Source of the DNA: Oscillospiraceae bacterium
Lineage (GTDB): Bacteria > Bacillota > Clostridia > Oscillospirales > Oscillospiraceae
Reading direction: 5' to 3'
Length of the DNA stretch: 41,054 bases
Assembly: GCA_015068135.1 (NCBI GenBank)
Contig: SVLB01000024.1
Span: forward strand, 1-41,054
The notes beneath the pieces were generated by a model that worked only from the letters and a program-made list of their open reading frames with translations, was not told where the DNA came from and searched no databases. Positions 11,501 through 19,517 of this stretch are shown here, in pieces. Position 1 is the first letter of the stretch. Every line of letters starts with the position of its first letter. A program made the position numbers and the translations under genes.

Positions 11501-13463
11501 CAATCACTGCCAGCTGGTCAGCCGGAACGGTAACGCCGTTGCCGGTCAGGTCCAGCCGGGTCTCAGAGCCGATCAGCACGCCCCACCAGGGAGCCATCTG
11601 AATCCGCTCGCCCCGGGATACTCTCAGCTCATACACCCAGGTGTCACGCTTGACAGAATAATCCGCAAAGGTCCACTCGGGCAGCTCCAGCCGCTTAAAG
11701 CCATAGGTATCCACGTCCTTGGCAAAGTTGCTGTCGGTACGGGGATGGGTGATCACATAGAAATAGCCATCTGTGCCGGCGGTCACATCCACGCCGCCGG
11801 AGATACTGCCATACAGGTACTGCTGACCGATCAAGGCCTCGGGCATACTCAGGAAGGTGTATGCCTTATCCTCGTCAGACCATACCTTCTGCCCGATGGC
11901 AACGGTTTCGACGGTGGTCGTGTCGTTGGGCATCAGCAGGGGGTACAGGTTCAGACGTTCCCTGGATACCACAACGATGGCCCAGCTTGCGTCAATGGTG
12001 ATATTCTCACCGGGCGTTACTGCCCGTTCATACACAAGGGTATTGATGGGGTTGGAGTAATTTGCCAGGCACCAGTCCTCGGCAATGCCCAGCTTGGTAA
12101 AGCCGGAGCCTGCTTCCAGGATATTGTCCGGGAAGTTTGCGTGATTGGTGGGAGGTGTCAGCACATACAGATAGCCATCCCGGAGAATGGTCATATCAAT
12201 TTGGGTATTGAACTTACCGTAGACATAGGACTGTCCGATCAGCGCCTCGGGAAGTTCGGTAAAGGTAAAGCCTCTGCCGTTCCAAAGCTTTGCGCCCAAG
12301 GTCAGGGGTTCTACGGTATAGCTGCTGCTATCCTGCAGGACCTTGTCAAACCCTTCGGCATCGGTCTTGGCCTGGGCCAGCTCCTGCTGGTAGTTATCTG
12401 CCAGGCTGTAGTCGGTCAGGGTCAGCTCCGTGCCGAAGCTGAAGAAGCCTACCGCACCGGTCTCGTCGGTCAGATCACTTCCGGTCAGCACCATGGTGCC
12501 ATTGACATAGAAATAATAGTTCACGCCGTCACGAACCAGCTTCAGGGTAACGGTATCGGTACCCATGTCCAGGGTTTCGGGCAGAGTGGTCACAGCGGCA
12601 TAAGCCCAGTCGTCACTCTTGCCGGTATTCTGATGTACCGCGCCCACCTGCCAAACCTGCAGCTGCGGGTTCATATCCAGGTAGAATTTCACCATTTCCG
12701 TTTCGCCGTTTACCAGCATACCGAACTTGGGATAGCCCTCATTGGCAAGAATGCTGTTTACCCGGACGGTGGTCTCAAAGCTGACGTTTTGGGTCTGCAG
12801 ATTGCGGACAATGGCATACAGCGGAGTCGCCTTATGGGCATCGAGTACCACATAGGGCGTTTCGCCGCAATCGGTGGAAAGGTCGATGGCAGGGCTGGAA
12901 ACAGACTGCCCGGCATTTCCGAAGAAGCTTGCGAAAATGTTGTCCAGCTGCCAGGTCTCCACCTGGGCTTCGTACTGCCGGCACAGCGCCTTCACCGCAT
13001 TCTTCTGACCCTGGGTATAGCCTGCGGTATACCAGGTTTCATTGATTTTCTGAAGGGTGGTCTTCATGGCGGCAGACTGCACCTTGGATTTTACGGTGAC
13101 ATCTCCCATACGCACAAAGGCATAGGCCTCCAAAATGGCTTCGCCGCCATCGTTGGCAAAGATACTGTGTACCCGGGCGGTAAAAATACCGTCTTCCGGG
13201 GTTTTTTCCAGGGTAAAGACCTTTTCTCTGCCGCCATCCACACGGAAGCAGAAGCCGATCTCGGTGACGGACTCCAAAGAGCCCTCCACCTTCGCCCGGA
13301 AACCCAGGGCATCGTCGGCAGGCTTCAGGCTGATATGGGTGATCGTAACCGTCGGAGTTTCCGCGGTCTGATCGCTGCTCTGCGTTGCAAACGCGCCCAC
13401 AGACAGCATACCCAAAACCATCACCATCGCCAAAAACAGTAACGCAATTCTGGTTTTGTTCAT
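5556..13463 (-). CDS. Giant secreted multidomain enzyme: AroD-like barrel, SGNH esterase, GH43 and discoidin domains
   Basis: A 2635-residue protein with a signal peptide cut after AFA26 and a GAGGT site before the ATG. Layout: unrecognised shared domain (39-178), ConA-like module A (205-360), three tandem beta repeats (about 382-510, 513-640, 657-782), a bacterial Ig-like domain of the 'YKLGESFDETGL' type (788-868), a type I 3-dehydroquinate-dehydratase-like barrel (885-1140), module B (1155-1335), an SGNH hydrolase (1345-1545; S1373 in GDS, N1429 in GGND, D1525 and H1528 in DRVH), module A twice (1552-1715, 1748-1925), module B (1937-2112), GH43 (2127-2488; D2137, D2306, E2364) and a C-terminal F5/8C-like sugar-binding domain (2490-2635). 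GH43 enzymes cut arabinans or xylans; the SGNH domain probably removes acyl groups. There is no anchor motif, so it is probably released. It follows the 2007-aa giant after 30 nt and is presumably co-transcribed with it. Confidence 0.93.
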   Translation of the reverse strand: MNKTRIALLFLAMVMVLGMLSVGAFATQSSDQTAETPTVTITHISLKPADDALGFRAKVEGSLESVTEIGFCFRVDGGREKVFTLEKTPEDGIFTARVHSIFANDGGEAILEAYAFVRMGDVTVKSKVQSAAMKTTLQKINETWYTAGYTQGQKNAVKALCRQYEAQVETWQLDNIFASFFGNAGQSVSSPAIDLSTDCGETPYVVLDAHKATPLYAIVRNLQTQNVSFETTVRVNSILANEGYPKFGMLVNGETEMVKFYLDMNPQLQVWQVGAVHQNTGKSDDWAYAAVTTLPETLDMGTDTVTLKLVRDGVNYYFYVNGTMVLTGSDLTDETGAVGFFSFGTELTLTDYSLADNYQQELAQAKTDAEGFDKVLQDSSSYTVEPLTLGAKLWNGRGFTFTELPEALIGQSYVYGKFNTQIDMTILRDGYLYVLTPPTNHANFPDNILEAGSGFTKLGIAEDWCLANYSNPINTLVYERAVTPGENITIDASWAIVVVSRERLNLYPLLMPNDTTTVETVAIGQKVWSDEDKAYTFLSMPEALIGQQYLYGSISGGVDVTAGTDGYFYVITHPRTDSNFAKDVDTYGFKRLELPEWTFADYSVKRDTWVYELRVSRGERIQMAPWWGVLIGSETRLDLTGNGVTVPADQLAVIESESYACAPVALKQQVFSDQSPYYYHTIPYWMGGKSFLCAPLNGGSATVTKAGKLYLIGRNQANGQQYLDKGFAHVMDLDFAPWGGAGLGGGNFAAMGFALYEKDVTVGETVTWGRWGVPLFYSDKKLPTEPVAGISAIEVTQMPAKTTYKLGESFDETGLVVSGIDTNGNKVVLNRENYLIAPAVLSADVPAVSVIVNDQICAIPVTVTDENGRDLTDYSPADMSGFTTQKAPIVTGSISLSTVDAIVTTIQKEEADGATGFIVYLTTLAESERTVENLKRIADCTQYPVMALAYGSYDNLEMRLGLWRMAVEAGFDAVDLPADTYSVSYDACKTSYKGTVFEIPAPKEVSMDANVIAQQKAFMAELRQINPNVEILMSAHVGVAMNQAQGVALAKEMEARGADIAKIVLASSADLEETLQTNMVLQEELNVPFFYNCAGAASRPFRTAAGLMGSQVVFCCAPYHEINAYVYDYARDLRAFYNTIPELYQEVEAEEIPEGVSLSTNYFLETEDGTYVLNTTSGAEHLVDDVRLDGEVVKASAYSVKGTIALTNADTWGQARILVSADPENEYFIALENVGGNYQIFTMSKASETAWNDWRLIEHAEVNGSRNAIDFEVIVNGSQVAFLVDDKICYETQRVTMSESTVKFTGYNVGTTTVSDLQLQIFETGDAAQSYLAAKEEKTYVSRFQSRMDALYNEYIVEQNCAGKGGTLIFGDSNMDFWSTWEQDTGLAKYENGYNVGIGGSTVLDWIHAYDQLVRPFQADRFVILVGGNDVNVWGDDGEVVVQRLQTLLEKIHADHPFAEIYYIYTTPSPSAYSNGVYTPAKLGALVDGAKTLCERLNYVQGVDVFDLMVTEDKQNSNTALFSADRVHMNAEGYGVFSAYLYEQIYRETEAFFGQTGSYKTSDQFDLSADTGANTGSVTVSENGIAQGIVDSFRAEDFYLEAKVHVNGIAAEEYYPKFGMFLQSGEQRQSFYVDMTTELTSGTVGAVMSVGGNYDWDNSKNAPATMAFSGEGETVTLGLLKQGKRVYLFVDGNYALSGVWDVSGDAVTGIFGFNTGMTLTEYYTSVSQGDLDAKAALLPESERNKGDLFGYAAGYATSEGVDLSADIGETPSVRIDGGAPQYTYLNDVYTDRFSFETEINVEAVLNNDGWPKFGLMVNGGSEMVKFFVDMTPAMTATHVGVVYQPTGGGDDWGGSKSREVPGMCFTGSDTVKLKLVRDGRAYYFFVNDALVLYDVTGFQAEKGAVGIFSFNTVLTATNYRVSSGICADSAVAEATKCGLTCNYFAQTDGAFTLHTDSDAQHLVDDLTMGGIVLREDFYSVSGKVTLTDAQDWGQARILISSDAQNEYFVALEKLPSGNYQIFSMSKANQDTWDVWELISHESENGGRNSLDFEVVVVGNTVYLLVDAHIVYTANRVPMDTSSVKFTGFNVGTTTVENLSARIFADQAAAESYLADKTLDKETTAMYHMNDLATVGADPSVIYVSEGPDAGYYYMYVTADSLGTAGFLAYRSQDMVNWECVGTALSTFESYDEATGYTTTSYLTGDYWAPEVIYDADTGLYYLFYSATRKDSVTRFYADIAVSESAAGPFVSYNQYLGKEPVVLDEENKVLAYAPVFDFANMDPNDPLYETATDGYMKVIDMSPFVDPVSGKKYMYFCHDLATELGIKQSSIYVIGLNDDYTPDYTSVAALTASDSTLSEGKVNEAPFMVYNQQSGKYYLLYSANAFYQQSYCVRVAVGDSPVGPFRKLTQAEGGWLLYADGSWAAGTGHCSVVSRNGLDYIVYHAHKEQTEEALIRGIAMDQLHWVENAEGLLVPVVSGPSVNPMPLTTGAYENITGMATITANHIAQGRAEALNDGVILHHDSSFLEDVVFDGNSATVTLQFSEAQRICSVALYNGYEKLFGSAQIRLQLAIGGYLTYNLTINPDQSQTEAGTLIPGSSISLALLPIEVTAIEVILPASDVQYAVSEIVVMAQR
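8310..10000 (-). repeat. Module B - SGNH - module A block, paralogous to 21531-23297
   Basis: The same order of domains and highly similar sequence occur in both giants. Shared stretches include MDALYNEYIVE, GKGGTLIFGDS, YENGYNVGIGG, NVWGD and GVDVFDLM/GVDIFDLM. Nucleotide similarity is obvious around the catalytic GDS (near 9345 and 22638). It is a duplicated cassette, inverted in neither copy. Both copies keep the Ser, Asn and Asp-His residues. Confidence 0.8.
10045..10810 (-). other. Extracellular type I 3-dehydroquinate dehydratase-like (AroD fold) domain within the 2635-aa protein
   Basis: Residues about 885-1140. The second half reads like AroD: SAHV carries H1036 where AroD has the catalytic His of SYHDF; GADIAKIV carries K1062 where AroD forms the Schiff base, 26 residues later (27 in the enterobacterial enzyme); then SR (R1099), AGLMGS, and CAPYH where AroD has SAPGQ. 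Differences: H1120 replaces the active-site Gln, and the ElR and TLR/GGE substrate-binding motifs of the first half are replaced (VYL, ALAYGS). The Schiff-base machinery seems intact while the carboxylate/hydroxyl pocket has changed. Inference: a secreted Schiff-base lyase or aldolase acting on something other than, or more than, dehydroquinate. Confidence 0.75.
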
Positions 13464-13493
13464 ATTGTGTACCTCGCTTCGTATTTTTTTTGC

Positions 13494-16400
13494 TCAGTTT
13501 TTCTCAGACAGATAGGCCTCTGCCTGTTGCTGATTTTCAAAGACCGTGGCAGAAAGGTTTTCTACCGTGGTAGTACCCACATTGAAGCCGGTGAACTTGA
13601 CGGTGCTTTGGGTCATGGCGACCCGGCTTGCGGTATATACCACTGCACCATCGATCAGGAAATAGAGCCGATTTCCAATCACGATCAGCTCAAAGTCCAG
13701 GCTATTGCGCATCCCATTGGTATTCTCATGGAGGATCAGCTCCCACTTGTCCCAGCCCGTCTGATTGGCCTTGGACATGGTGAAGATCTGATATTTTCCG
13801 GAGGGCAGCTTTTCCAAAGCGATGAAATACTCGTTTCTGGCATCGGAGGACACCAAAATACGGGCCTGCCCCCAGTCATTGGCACCCGTCAGGGTCAGCT
13901 TGCCTTTGACGCTGTAGTAAGCTGTCCGCAGGACATTGCCGCCCTGGGTCAGATCGTCCACCTTATGCTCGGCACCGGAGTTGGTGGTCAGCGTGTATAC
14001 ACCGCTTCCTTGGTCTGCAAACCAGTTGCAGGTCAGGCCCAGCTTTGTCAGCGCCGCAAGGGCATCCCGGGCATTCTGAATTGCACTGTCAGCAGCCGTG
14101 CCCGTCAGGATGCTGTAGCGGCTTGCGGTCAGGGCCGTATTAAAGGAGAAGATACCCACTGCGCTCTTTTCCTGGGCAAACCCGGTTTCATCGTAAAGGA
14201 CCAGGCTGTCGTTTACAAAGAAGAAATAGGCACTGCCATCGCGTACCAGCTTCAGCTTTACGGTATCGGAGCCGGTAAAGGACATTCCGCTTACCGGGCA
14301 GGCTCTGGAGCCGGCCCAGTCATCGGCCCCACCGTTGGGCTGATACACAACACCCACATGGGTGGCCTTCATTTGGGGGGTCATATCCACAAAGAACTTG
14401 ACCATTTCGGTACTGTCCTTGGTCATGACACCGAATTTGGGATACCCATCGCCGTTGAGGACCGCCGAAACATTCACCTGGGTCTCAAAGGAGAAGCGGT
14501 CTGTAAACACGTCATTCCAATAGGCATACTGGGGAGCGCCGCCCACAAAGGATACCGTGGGGGTTGCGCCCTTGTCCTGGTGCAGGTCCACCCCATCCGT
14601 TGTCCAGTAGATCCCCTGGCTGGCACCGAAGTTCTCCCCGTAGCGGTTGGGCTTGGCCTCTGCATAGGCCTGGGCCTGGGCCCCATCGGAGAACACCGTC
14701 AGAGAAAGATCGCTCACAGTAGTGGTAGCTGTATGATAGCCGCTGAATTTGACGGTACTTTCCGTCATGGGGACCCGGTCATCGGTGTAGAAAACTTCGC
14801 CATCCACCACTAGATACAGCCGGTTGCCGATTACGATCACTTCAAAGTCCATGCTGTTGCGGTTTCCGTTCCGCTGGGCATCCTCGATCAACGTCCAGTT
14901 GCTCCATTCCTCCTCAGCCGCTTTGGACATGGTAAAGATCTGATAATTGCCGTTTTCCAGCATCTCCAGGGCGATCACATATTCATTGCTGGGATCCGCG
15001 CTGATCAGGATCCGTGCCTGACCCCAAGCCTGGGCATCTGTCAAAGTCAGCTTGCCCTTCAGACTGTAATTGGCCTGACGCAGAACATTGCCGGAAACCA
15101 GCACATCGTCAACCAAGTGCTGGGCATCGGAATCGGTGGTCAGGGTGTACACCCCGTCGGCGGTTTGGGTGAAGAAGTTTTCCGTCAGCACCGGGCTTGC
15201 AAAGGCCTGGACATCCAGTTGAGCCTCTTGCAGAAGGCTGTCGATCGCTTCCGTATCCCTGACCAGCCGATAATCCGTCACCTTCAGAGAAGTGCCGAAG
15301 GAGAAGATGCCGGTGGTGGTATATTTGTCAGACAGATCCTTGCCGGTGGCAACCAATGCGCCGTTGACATAGAAATAGTAGCTTTCCCCATCCCTGAGCA
15401 GAGTCAGCTTTACCTTCCCGGAGGTCAGGTCCAGGGGCTTTGTCAGCTTCCAGGTGGACTGGCCTGCCCAATCGTCTTCCAGGCCGAAGGGCTGATGGAC
15501 AGCACCCACTACGCCTGCCTGCTTGTCGGTGGTCATATCCAGATAGAACTTGACCATTTCCCTGCCGTCATTGGTCATCAGTCCGAATTTGGGGAATTTT
15601 TCGCCGGAGCGGATGTTCGTTACCTGGGCCGTCAATTCCAGGCAGAACCGCTGTGCATACATGCCCTTTACGTAGGCATACAAGGGGGTCTCCTTGCCGG
15701 AGTCCATCACCAAATAGGGATTTTTGCCCCAATCTGTGGCCATATTCAAAGACTGGCTGGAATGGTGGAACCCGGCACTTCCGAAGAAATTGCCGTTGGG
15801 ATAGATGGGCGCCGCAGCCGCTTCCTCGTAGCCAAATCTTGCCACTACGACCACATCTTCCGCCGGCATGGTAAAGGTATCTTCACTGTGGCGGCCGTTG
15901 ACGGTCTGTGTGATCACCGCGTAGCCTTCTGCCGGGGTTGCATTCAGGGTGATCTTCTCACCGGCTTTGGCCTGGGTGACATTGGCGCTTACGGTACCGT
16001 TGGCGGTAGGCAGTACCGTAACGGTATAGGTTTCATCGGTCTGCGAAGGTGCTGTTTCCTCCTGGGCAGGTACTTGCGCCGGAGTAAAGCGCTTTGCCAT
16101 ATCCGTGGGGAATCTGCCCTCAAAGAACCACCAGGGATCTCCCCGGAACTTCATGGCAGGATCCGTAACCTCGGAGATCTCTTTATAATCCTGGTCGCAG
16201 GTCTTAAAGGCAAAGCCCATATTGGCCTTTCCATCCCCGATCACCTCTGCCGGGACAAAGACTTCCGCAACCGTGGTGTATGTACCCGCCACCAGATCTT
16301 CCGTGGTTTTCAGGGTCCTGACCATATAGCCGCTGTCACCGAAGGCGGTAGCGGCAAAATGGGTCTCATTGATCCAAAACTCCGCGTTTGTATTGAAATA

Positions 16401-19400
16401 CCACGCACCCCGCTCATCGGGCGCATCATTCCACATATACACCCGGCTCTGGTAGCCGTGCTTGACCTCATAGGCCAAATAGATGCCCCGTTCGTCCCGG
16501 TAAGCATACACGGACATGGCATTGCCGTTTGTGGGGTCTTCCTCACTGGCAAGCAGGGTCCTGTTGCGATCCCATTCTCTCAGATCCCCATCGGGTTCGA
16601 TCTCAGGAAGATAGGGCGCAATATAGTGCCGGACCGTTTCCTTTTCCGTGACATAGTGGTTTACTGTGATATCCGCTGTGGTATTGAAGAAGAACAAGCC
16701 GGGGATGGAGCCGTTTTCCAGCCCCCGTACATTCACATCGGACATGACAAATCTGCCGTTGACCAGCAAAGCCAGCTGATCTTCGTAGCGGATCAGCTCC
16801 ACATTGACCGTTTTCTCCTGATTCAGGCTTACAACGGGCTTTATGCCGAAGGTATGGCTGGCATTGGTCTCCCACTGCCACTGGGTACCCGCGAACTCCG
16901 TGGTCTTTGCGCCGATGCGGCCAATGGTGTTGACCCTTTCGCCGGCATAGTCAAAGTAATAGCCCAGCATACTGTCCAGGGATTTGGAGTACAGGCCGAA
17001 TTTGGGATATCCATCCTCATTGAGTACTTCCCCAATGGTAATATCCGCATTCACATAGTAGGCATCACTCAGGGTATCGGTAAAATTATAGAACTGGTTG
17101 GAGCCGCCGGTTTGGGCGATCTGATCGCCGTTCACCCGGAAGCCGTCGGTCATCACCGTCTGCCCGTCCTTGTCGATGCGGTACCAGGAGGTTGGATCCT
17201 GGAAGGAAGAACCCACCATCAGGGTCCAGGTGGTTCTGCCCGTTGCGTCATAGTCCTTTCTGGTGTTGAAGGACGGCGCGCAGATCAGGCTGTCCGGCTT
17301 TTCCAGAAGGTTCAGGCTGTGATAGGGAATAAAGCACTCCACATCATAGCCCTGGCAATCGGAGCTGTTCAGCTGGCCGTAAATATGCACCTTGCTGACC
17401 GTATTGATATAGGTGCGCATATACTCATAGGTCTCGGCAGACTGCACACCGATCCAGCCCTCCGTGGAGCCGTCCAGGCCGTAACGCAGCTGGACCACAT
17501 TGGCGTTCAGATCCTCTGTACCGCCCTTGCCAAGCTGGATCTCCACAGAGGTATTCTGATAAATGGGCTGCTCGGGATTCACATAGACACTGGTATCATT
17601 GCTGTGGAAGCCGAAGAACACACCCTCCTCCGCCATTTTGGAGTACATGGTCAGGGTAACGCCGTTGGTATCGGAAAAGCTGATCTTCTGCCCGGTATAC
17701 TCCTCGGGATCCACAATGCCATCGAAGGTAACGGTGTCGTCCCCCGGTGCATCCATGTGCCAGCCATTGTCTTCGATCTCGGGAAGCTCTGCCCGGTCCT
17801 GACGCTTTGCCATGACCGCGATTTCAGAAATGGCGTACTTTTCGTCTACTGCAGGCATGGTGATCGCAATTTCCGTGACCTTGGCAGGTTCAAACTCCAG
17901 CGAAACACTGCCGCCGGGGATCACATAGCCTTCTTCGGTGTAATAGCTATCCCAGTCAAAGGGCAAATTCTGAAACTGTTTGGATTCTCCATCGGCAAAC
18001 TTCAGACAAATGCTTTCGATATCGCTGTACATATAGTCATAGTCATAGCTATTGTACACGGCGATGCCGCAAACGGTTTTCGGCTCGTCAAAGGTAAGGG
18101 TGACGGTGGCACTGCTGCCGTCAAAGACCGCATCCTGCAGGAAGCTACTTTCCCGCTGGGTAATGATACCGTCGATCATGGCCTTTGCCGTACCCTGGGA
18201 CAAATGCTCTGCAGTGATCTTCGCCTCCGGGGCCACATTCTCATACAGATAGGTGGTCAGGGGCATCCTGGATGCGGAAGGGCCGTTGGCTACGGGGATC
18301 AAAAGACCGTTTCCGTTTTCTGTCCAGTGCAGTTCATCCACAGCAACACTGCGTTTGGAGTTGCCGTTGACCCGGTCCAAATGGGCATGGTACATAATGT
18401 AGTCCTGCCCGTCCCGACGGACCACACTGCAGTGACCGGTGCCGGAAGCCCAGGTCCAGTGGCTGTCCGCGTACAGCAGATACCCGCCTTCTTCCCGGGT
18501 AAGCTTCCGGAAAGGTCCTGTGGGGCTGTCGCCCACGGCTACACGGACGCAATAGGTTTTTTGCAAATAAGAGTTGGCAGAGTACAGCAGATAATACTTC
18601 CCGGACTGCTCGTTATAGAGCATATAGGGTGCCTCATTGACACTGCCTTCGTTCATGGTGGTATCATACTCCCCATCCCGTTCCAGGCAGTTGGGGGAGG
18701 TCAGGGCATACACCTGGGAGTAATCCGGGGTATAGTCATCCCGGAGCGCCATCACATAAATGCTGGACTCGGAGATCGCCTGGGCCGCACCCAGGTCATG
18801 GCAGAAGTACAGATACTTCCTGCCGCTGACGGGATCCACAAAGGGATGCAGGTCAATGACCTTCATGTAGCCATCGGTATCCGTTTCATAGAGCGGATGC
18901 CCGGGATCCATGTTTGCAAAATCAAACACGGGCTCGTAGGTCCGGATCTTCTTTTCGGCATCCACGGTCACAGGTTCTTTTCCCAAATACTTGTTGTACT
19001 GGACAAAGGGACCTGCCGGGGATTCCGACACCGCAATATCGCCGAAGAAATACAGCCCTGAAGCAAAGCCGGTATCGTAGCGGTTGGCGGTATAGAACAT
19101 GTAGTAGAGCTTGGTTTCCGGATCGTAGACCACTTCCGGTGCCCAATAATTGGAGAAGGCAAAGGAGACGGTGGTATAGCCGGTGGCCTCATCATAGCTG
19201 CCGCCGGAATCCAGGGCGACACCGGTGCAGACCCACTCCACCAGATCCCGGGATTTGTATGCCAGAAAGCCTGCTCCGTGGATATCATCAGAGGTGATAT
19301 ACATATAATAGTAGCCTGCATCCTCGCCCTCTGTAATGTACAGAACATCCGGGTCTGCGCCTACTGTCAGCAGATCATTGCGGTAGAACACCTCGCCGCT

Positions 19401-19517
19401 TTCCTCTGCGGCTGTCATTTCCGCCGGTTGGTCCAGCAGGAAATACAGCCCCACTGCCACAGCGGCGATCAACAAAATCGCAACAGCAAGGATCAGAAAA
19501 AGTGTTTTCTTTTTCAT
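13494..19517 (-). CDS. Membrane-anchored giant GH43 glycosidase with carbohydrate-binding modules
   Basis: A 2007-residue protein. The N-terminus is KKK plus a long hydrophobic stretch (about 5-28) with no clear AxA site, so it is probably a signal anchor, unlike the sibling giants. Layout: GH43 (45-420; catalytic D55 in ADPD, D228 in FVDP, E295 in NEAP), F5/8C-like domain (430-575), a CBM9/DOMON-like domain (595-780), module A-like domain (806-960), a second CBM9-like domain (972-1143), an InlB-type B repeat (1163-1228), then module A (1240-1416), B (1441-1612), A (1626-1803), B (1825-2007). The start codon overlaps the stop of the upstream permease by one base (TGATG), implying translational coupling; an AGGAGG lies about 11 nt upstream. 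Its GH43 and F5/8C domains are close paralogues of the C-terminus of the 2635-aa protein. Inferred role: surface-tethered cleavage of arabinose- or xylose-containing chains beside the importer. Confidence 0.92.
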   Translation of the reverse strand: MKKKTLFLILAVAILLIAAVAVGLYFLLDQPAEMTAAEESGEVFYRNDLLTVGADPDVLYITEGEDAGYYYMYITSDDIHGAGFLAYKSRDLVEWVCTGVALDSGGSYDEATGYTTVSFAFSNYWAPEVVYDPETKLYYMFYTANRYDTGFASGLYFFGDIAVSESPAGPFVQYNKYLGKEPVTVDAEKKIRTYEPVFDFANMDPGHPLYETDTDGYMKVIDLHPFVDPVSGRKYLYFCHDLGAAQAISESSIYVMALRDDYTPDYSQVYALTSPNCLERDGEYDTTMNEGSVNEAPYMLYNEQSGKYYLLYSANSYLQKTYCVRVAVGDSPTGPFRKLTREEGGYLLYADSHWTWASGTGHCSVVRRDGQDYIMYHAHLDRVNGNSKRSVAVDELHWTENGNGLLIPVANGPSASRMPLTTYLYENVAPEAKITAEHLSQGTAKAMIDGIITQRESSFLQDAVFDGSSATVTLTFDEPKTVCGIAVYNSYDYDYMYSDIESICLKFADGESKQFQNLPFDWDSYYTEEGYVIPGGSVSLEFEPAKVTEIAITMPAVDEKYAISEIAVMAKRQDRAELPEIEDNGWHMDAPGDDTVTFDGIVDPEEYTGQKISFSDTNGVTLTMYSKMAEEGVFFGFHSNDTSVYVNPEQPIYQNTSVEIQLGKGGTEDLNANVVQLRYGLDGSTEGWIGVQSAETYEYMRTYINTVSKVHIYGQLNSSDCQGYDVECFIPYHSLNLLEKPDSLICAPSFNTRKDYDATGRTTWTLMVGSSFQDPTSWYRIDKDGQTVMTDGFRVNGDQIAQTGGSNQFYNFTDTLSDAYYVNADITIGEVLNEDGYPKFGLYSKSLDSMLGYYFDYAGERVNTIGRIGAKTTEFAGTQWQWETNASHTFGIKPVVSLNQEKTVNVELIRYEDQLALLVNGRFVMSDVNVRGLENGSIPGLFFFNTTADITVNHYVTEKETVRHYIAPYLPEIEPDGDLREWDRNRTLLASEEDPTNGNAMSVYAYRDERGIYLAYEVKHGYQSRVYMWNDAPDERGAWYFNTNAEFWINETHFAATAFGDSGYMVRTLKTTEDLVAGTYTTVAEVFVPAEVIGDGKANMGFAFKTCDQDYKEISEVTDPAMKFRGDPWWFFEGRFPTDMAKRFTPAQVPAQEETAPSQTDETYTVTVLPTANGTVSANVTQAKAGEKITLNATPAEGYAVITQTVNGRHSEDTFTMPAEDVVVVARFGYEEAAAAPIYPNGNFFGSAGFHHSSQSLNMATDWGKNPYLVMDSGKETPLYAYVKGMYAQRFCLELTAQVTNIRSGEKFPKFGLMTNDGREMVKFYLDMTTDKQAGVVGAVHQPFGLEDDWAGQSTWKLTKPLDLTSGKVKLTLLRDGESYYFYVNGALVATGKDLSDKYTTTGIFSFGTSLKVTDYRLVRDTEAIDSLLQEAQLDVQAFASPVLTENFFTQTADGVYTLTTDSDAQHLVDDVLVSGNVLRQANYSLKGKLTLTDAQAWGQARILISADPSNEYVIALEMLENGNYQIFTMSKAAEEEWSNWTLIEDAQRNGNRNSMDFEVIVIGNRLYLVVDGEVFYTDDRVPMTESTVKFSGYHTATTTVSDLSLTVFSDGAQAQAYAEAKPNRYGENFGASQGIYWTTDGVDLHQDKGATPTVSFVGGAPQYAYWNDVFTDRFSFETQVNVSAVLNGDGYPKFGVMTKDSTEMVKFFVDMTPQMKATHVGVVYQPNGGADDWAGSRACPVSGMSFTGSDTVKLKLVRDGSAYFFFVNDSLVLYDETGFAQEKSAVGIFSFNTALTASRYSILTGTAADSAIQNARDALAALTKLGLTCNWFADQGSGVYTLTTNSGAEHKVDDLTQGGNVLRTAYYSVKGKLTLTGANDWGQARILVSSDARNEYFIALEKLPSGKYQIFTMSKANQTGWDKWELILHENTNGMRNSLDFELIVIGNRLYFLIDGAVVYTASRVAMTQSTVKFTGFNVGTTTVENLSATVFENQQQAEAYLSEKN

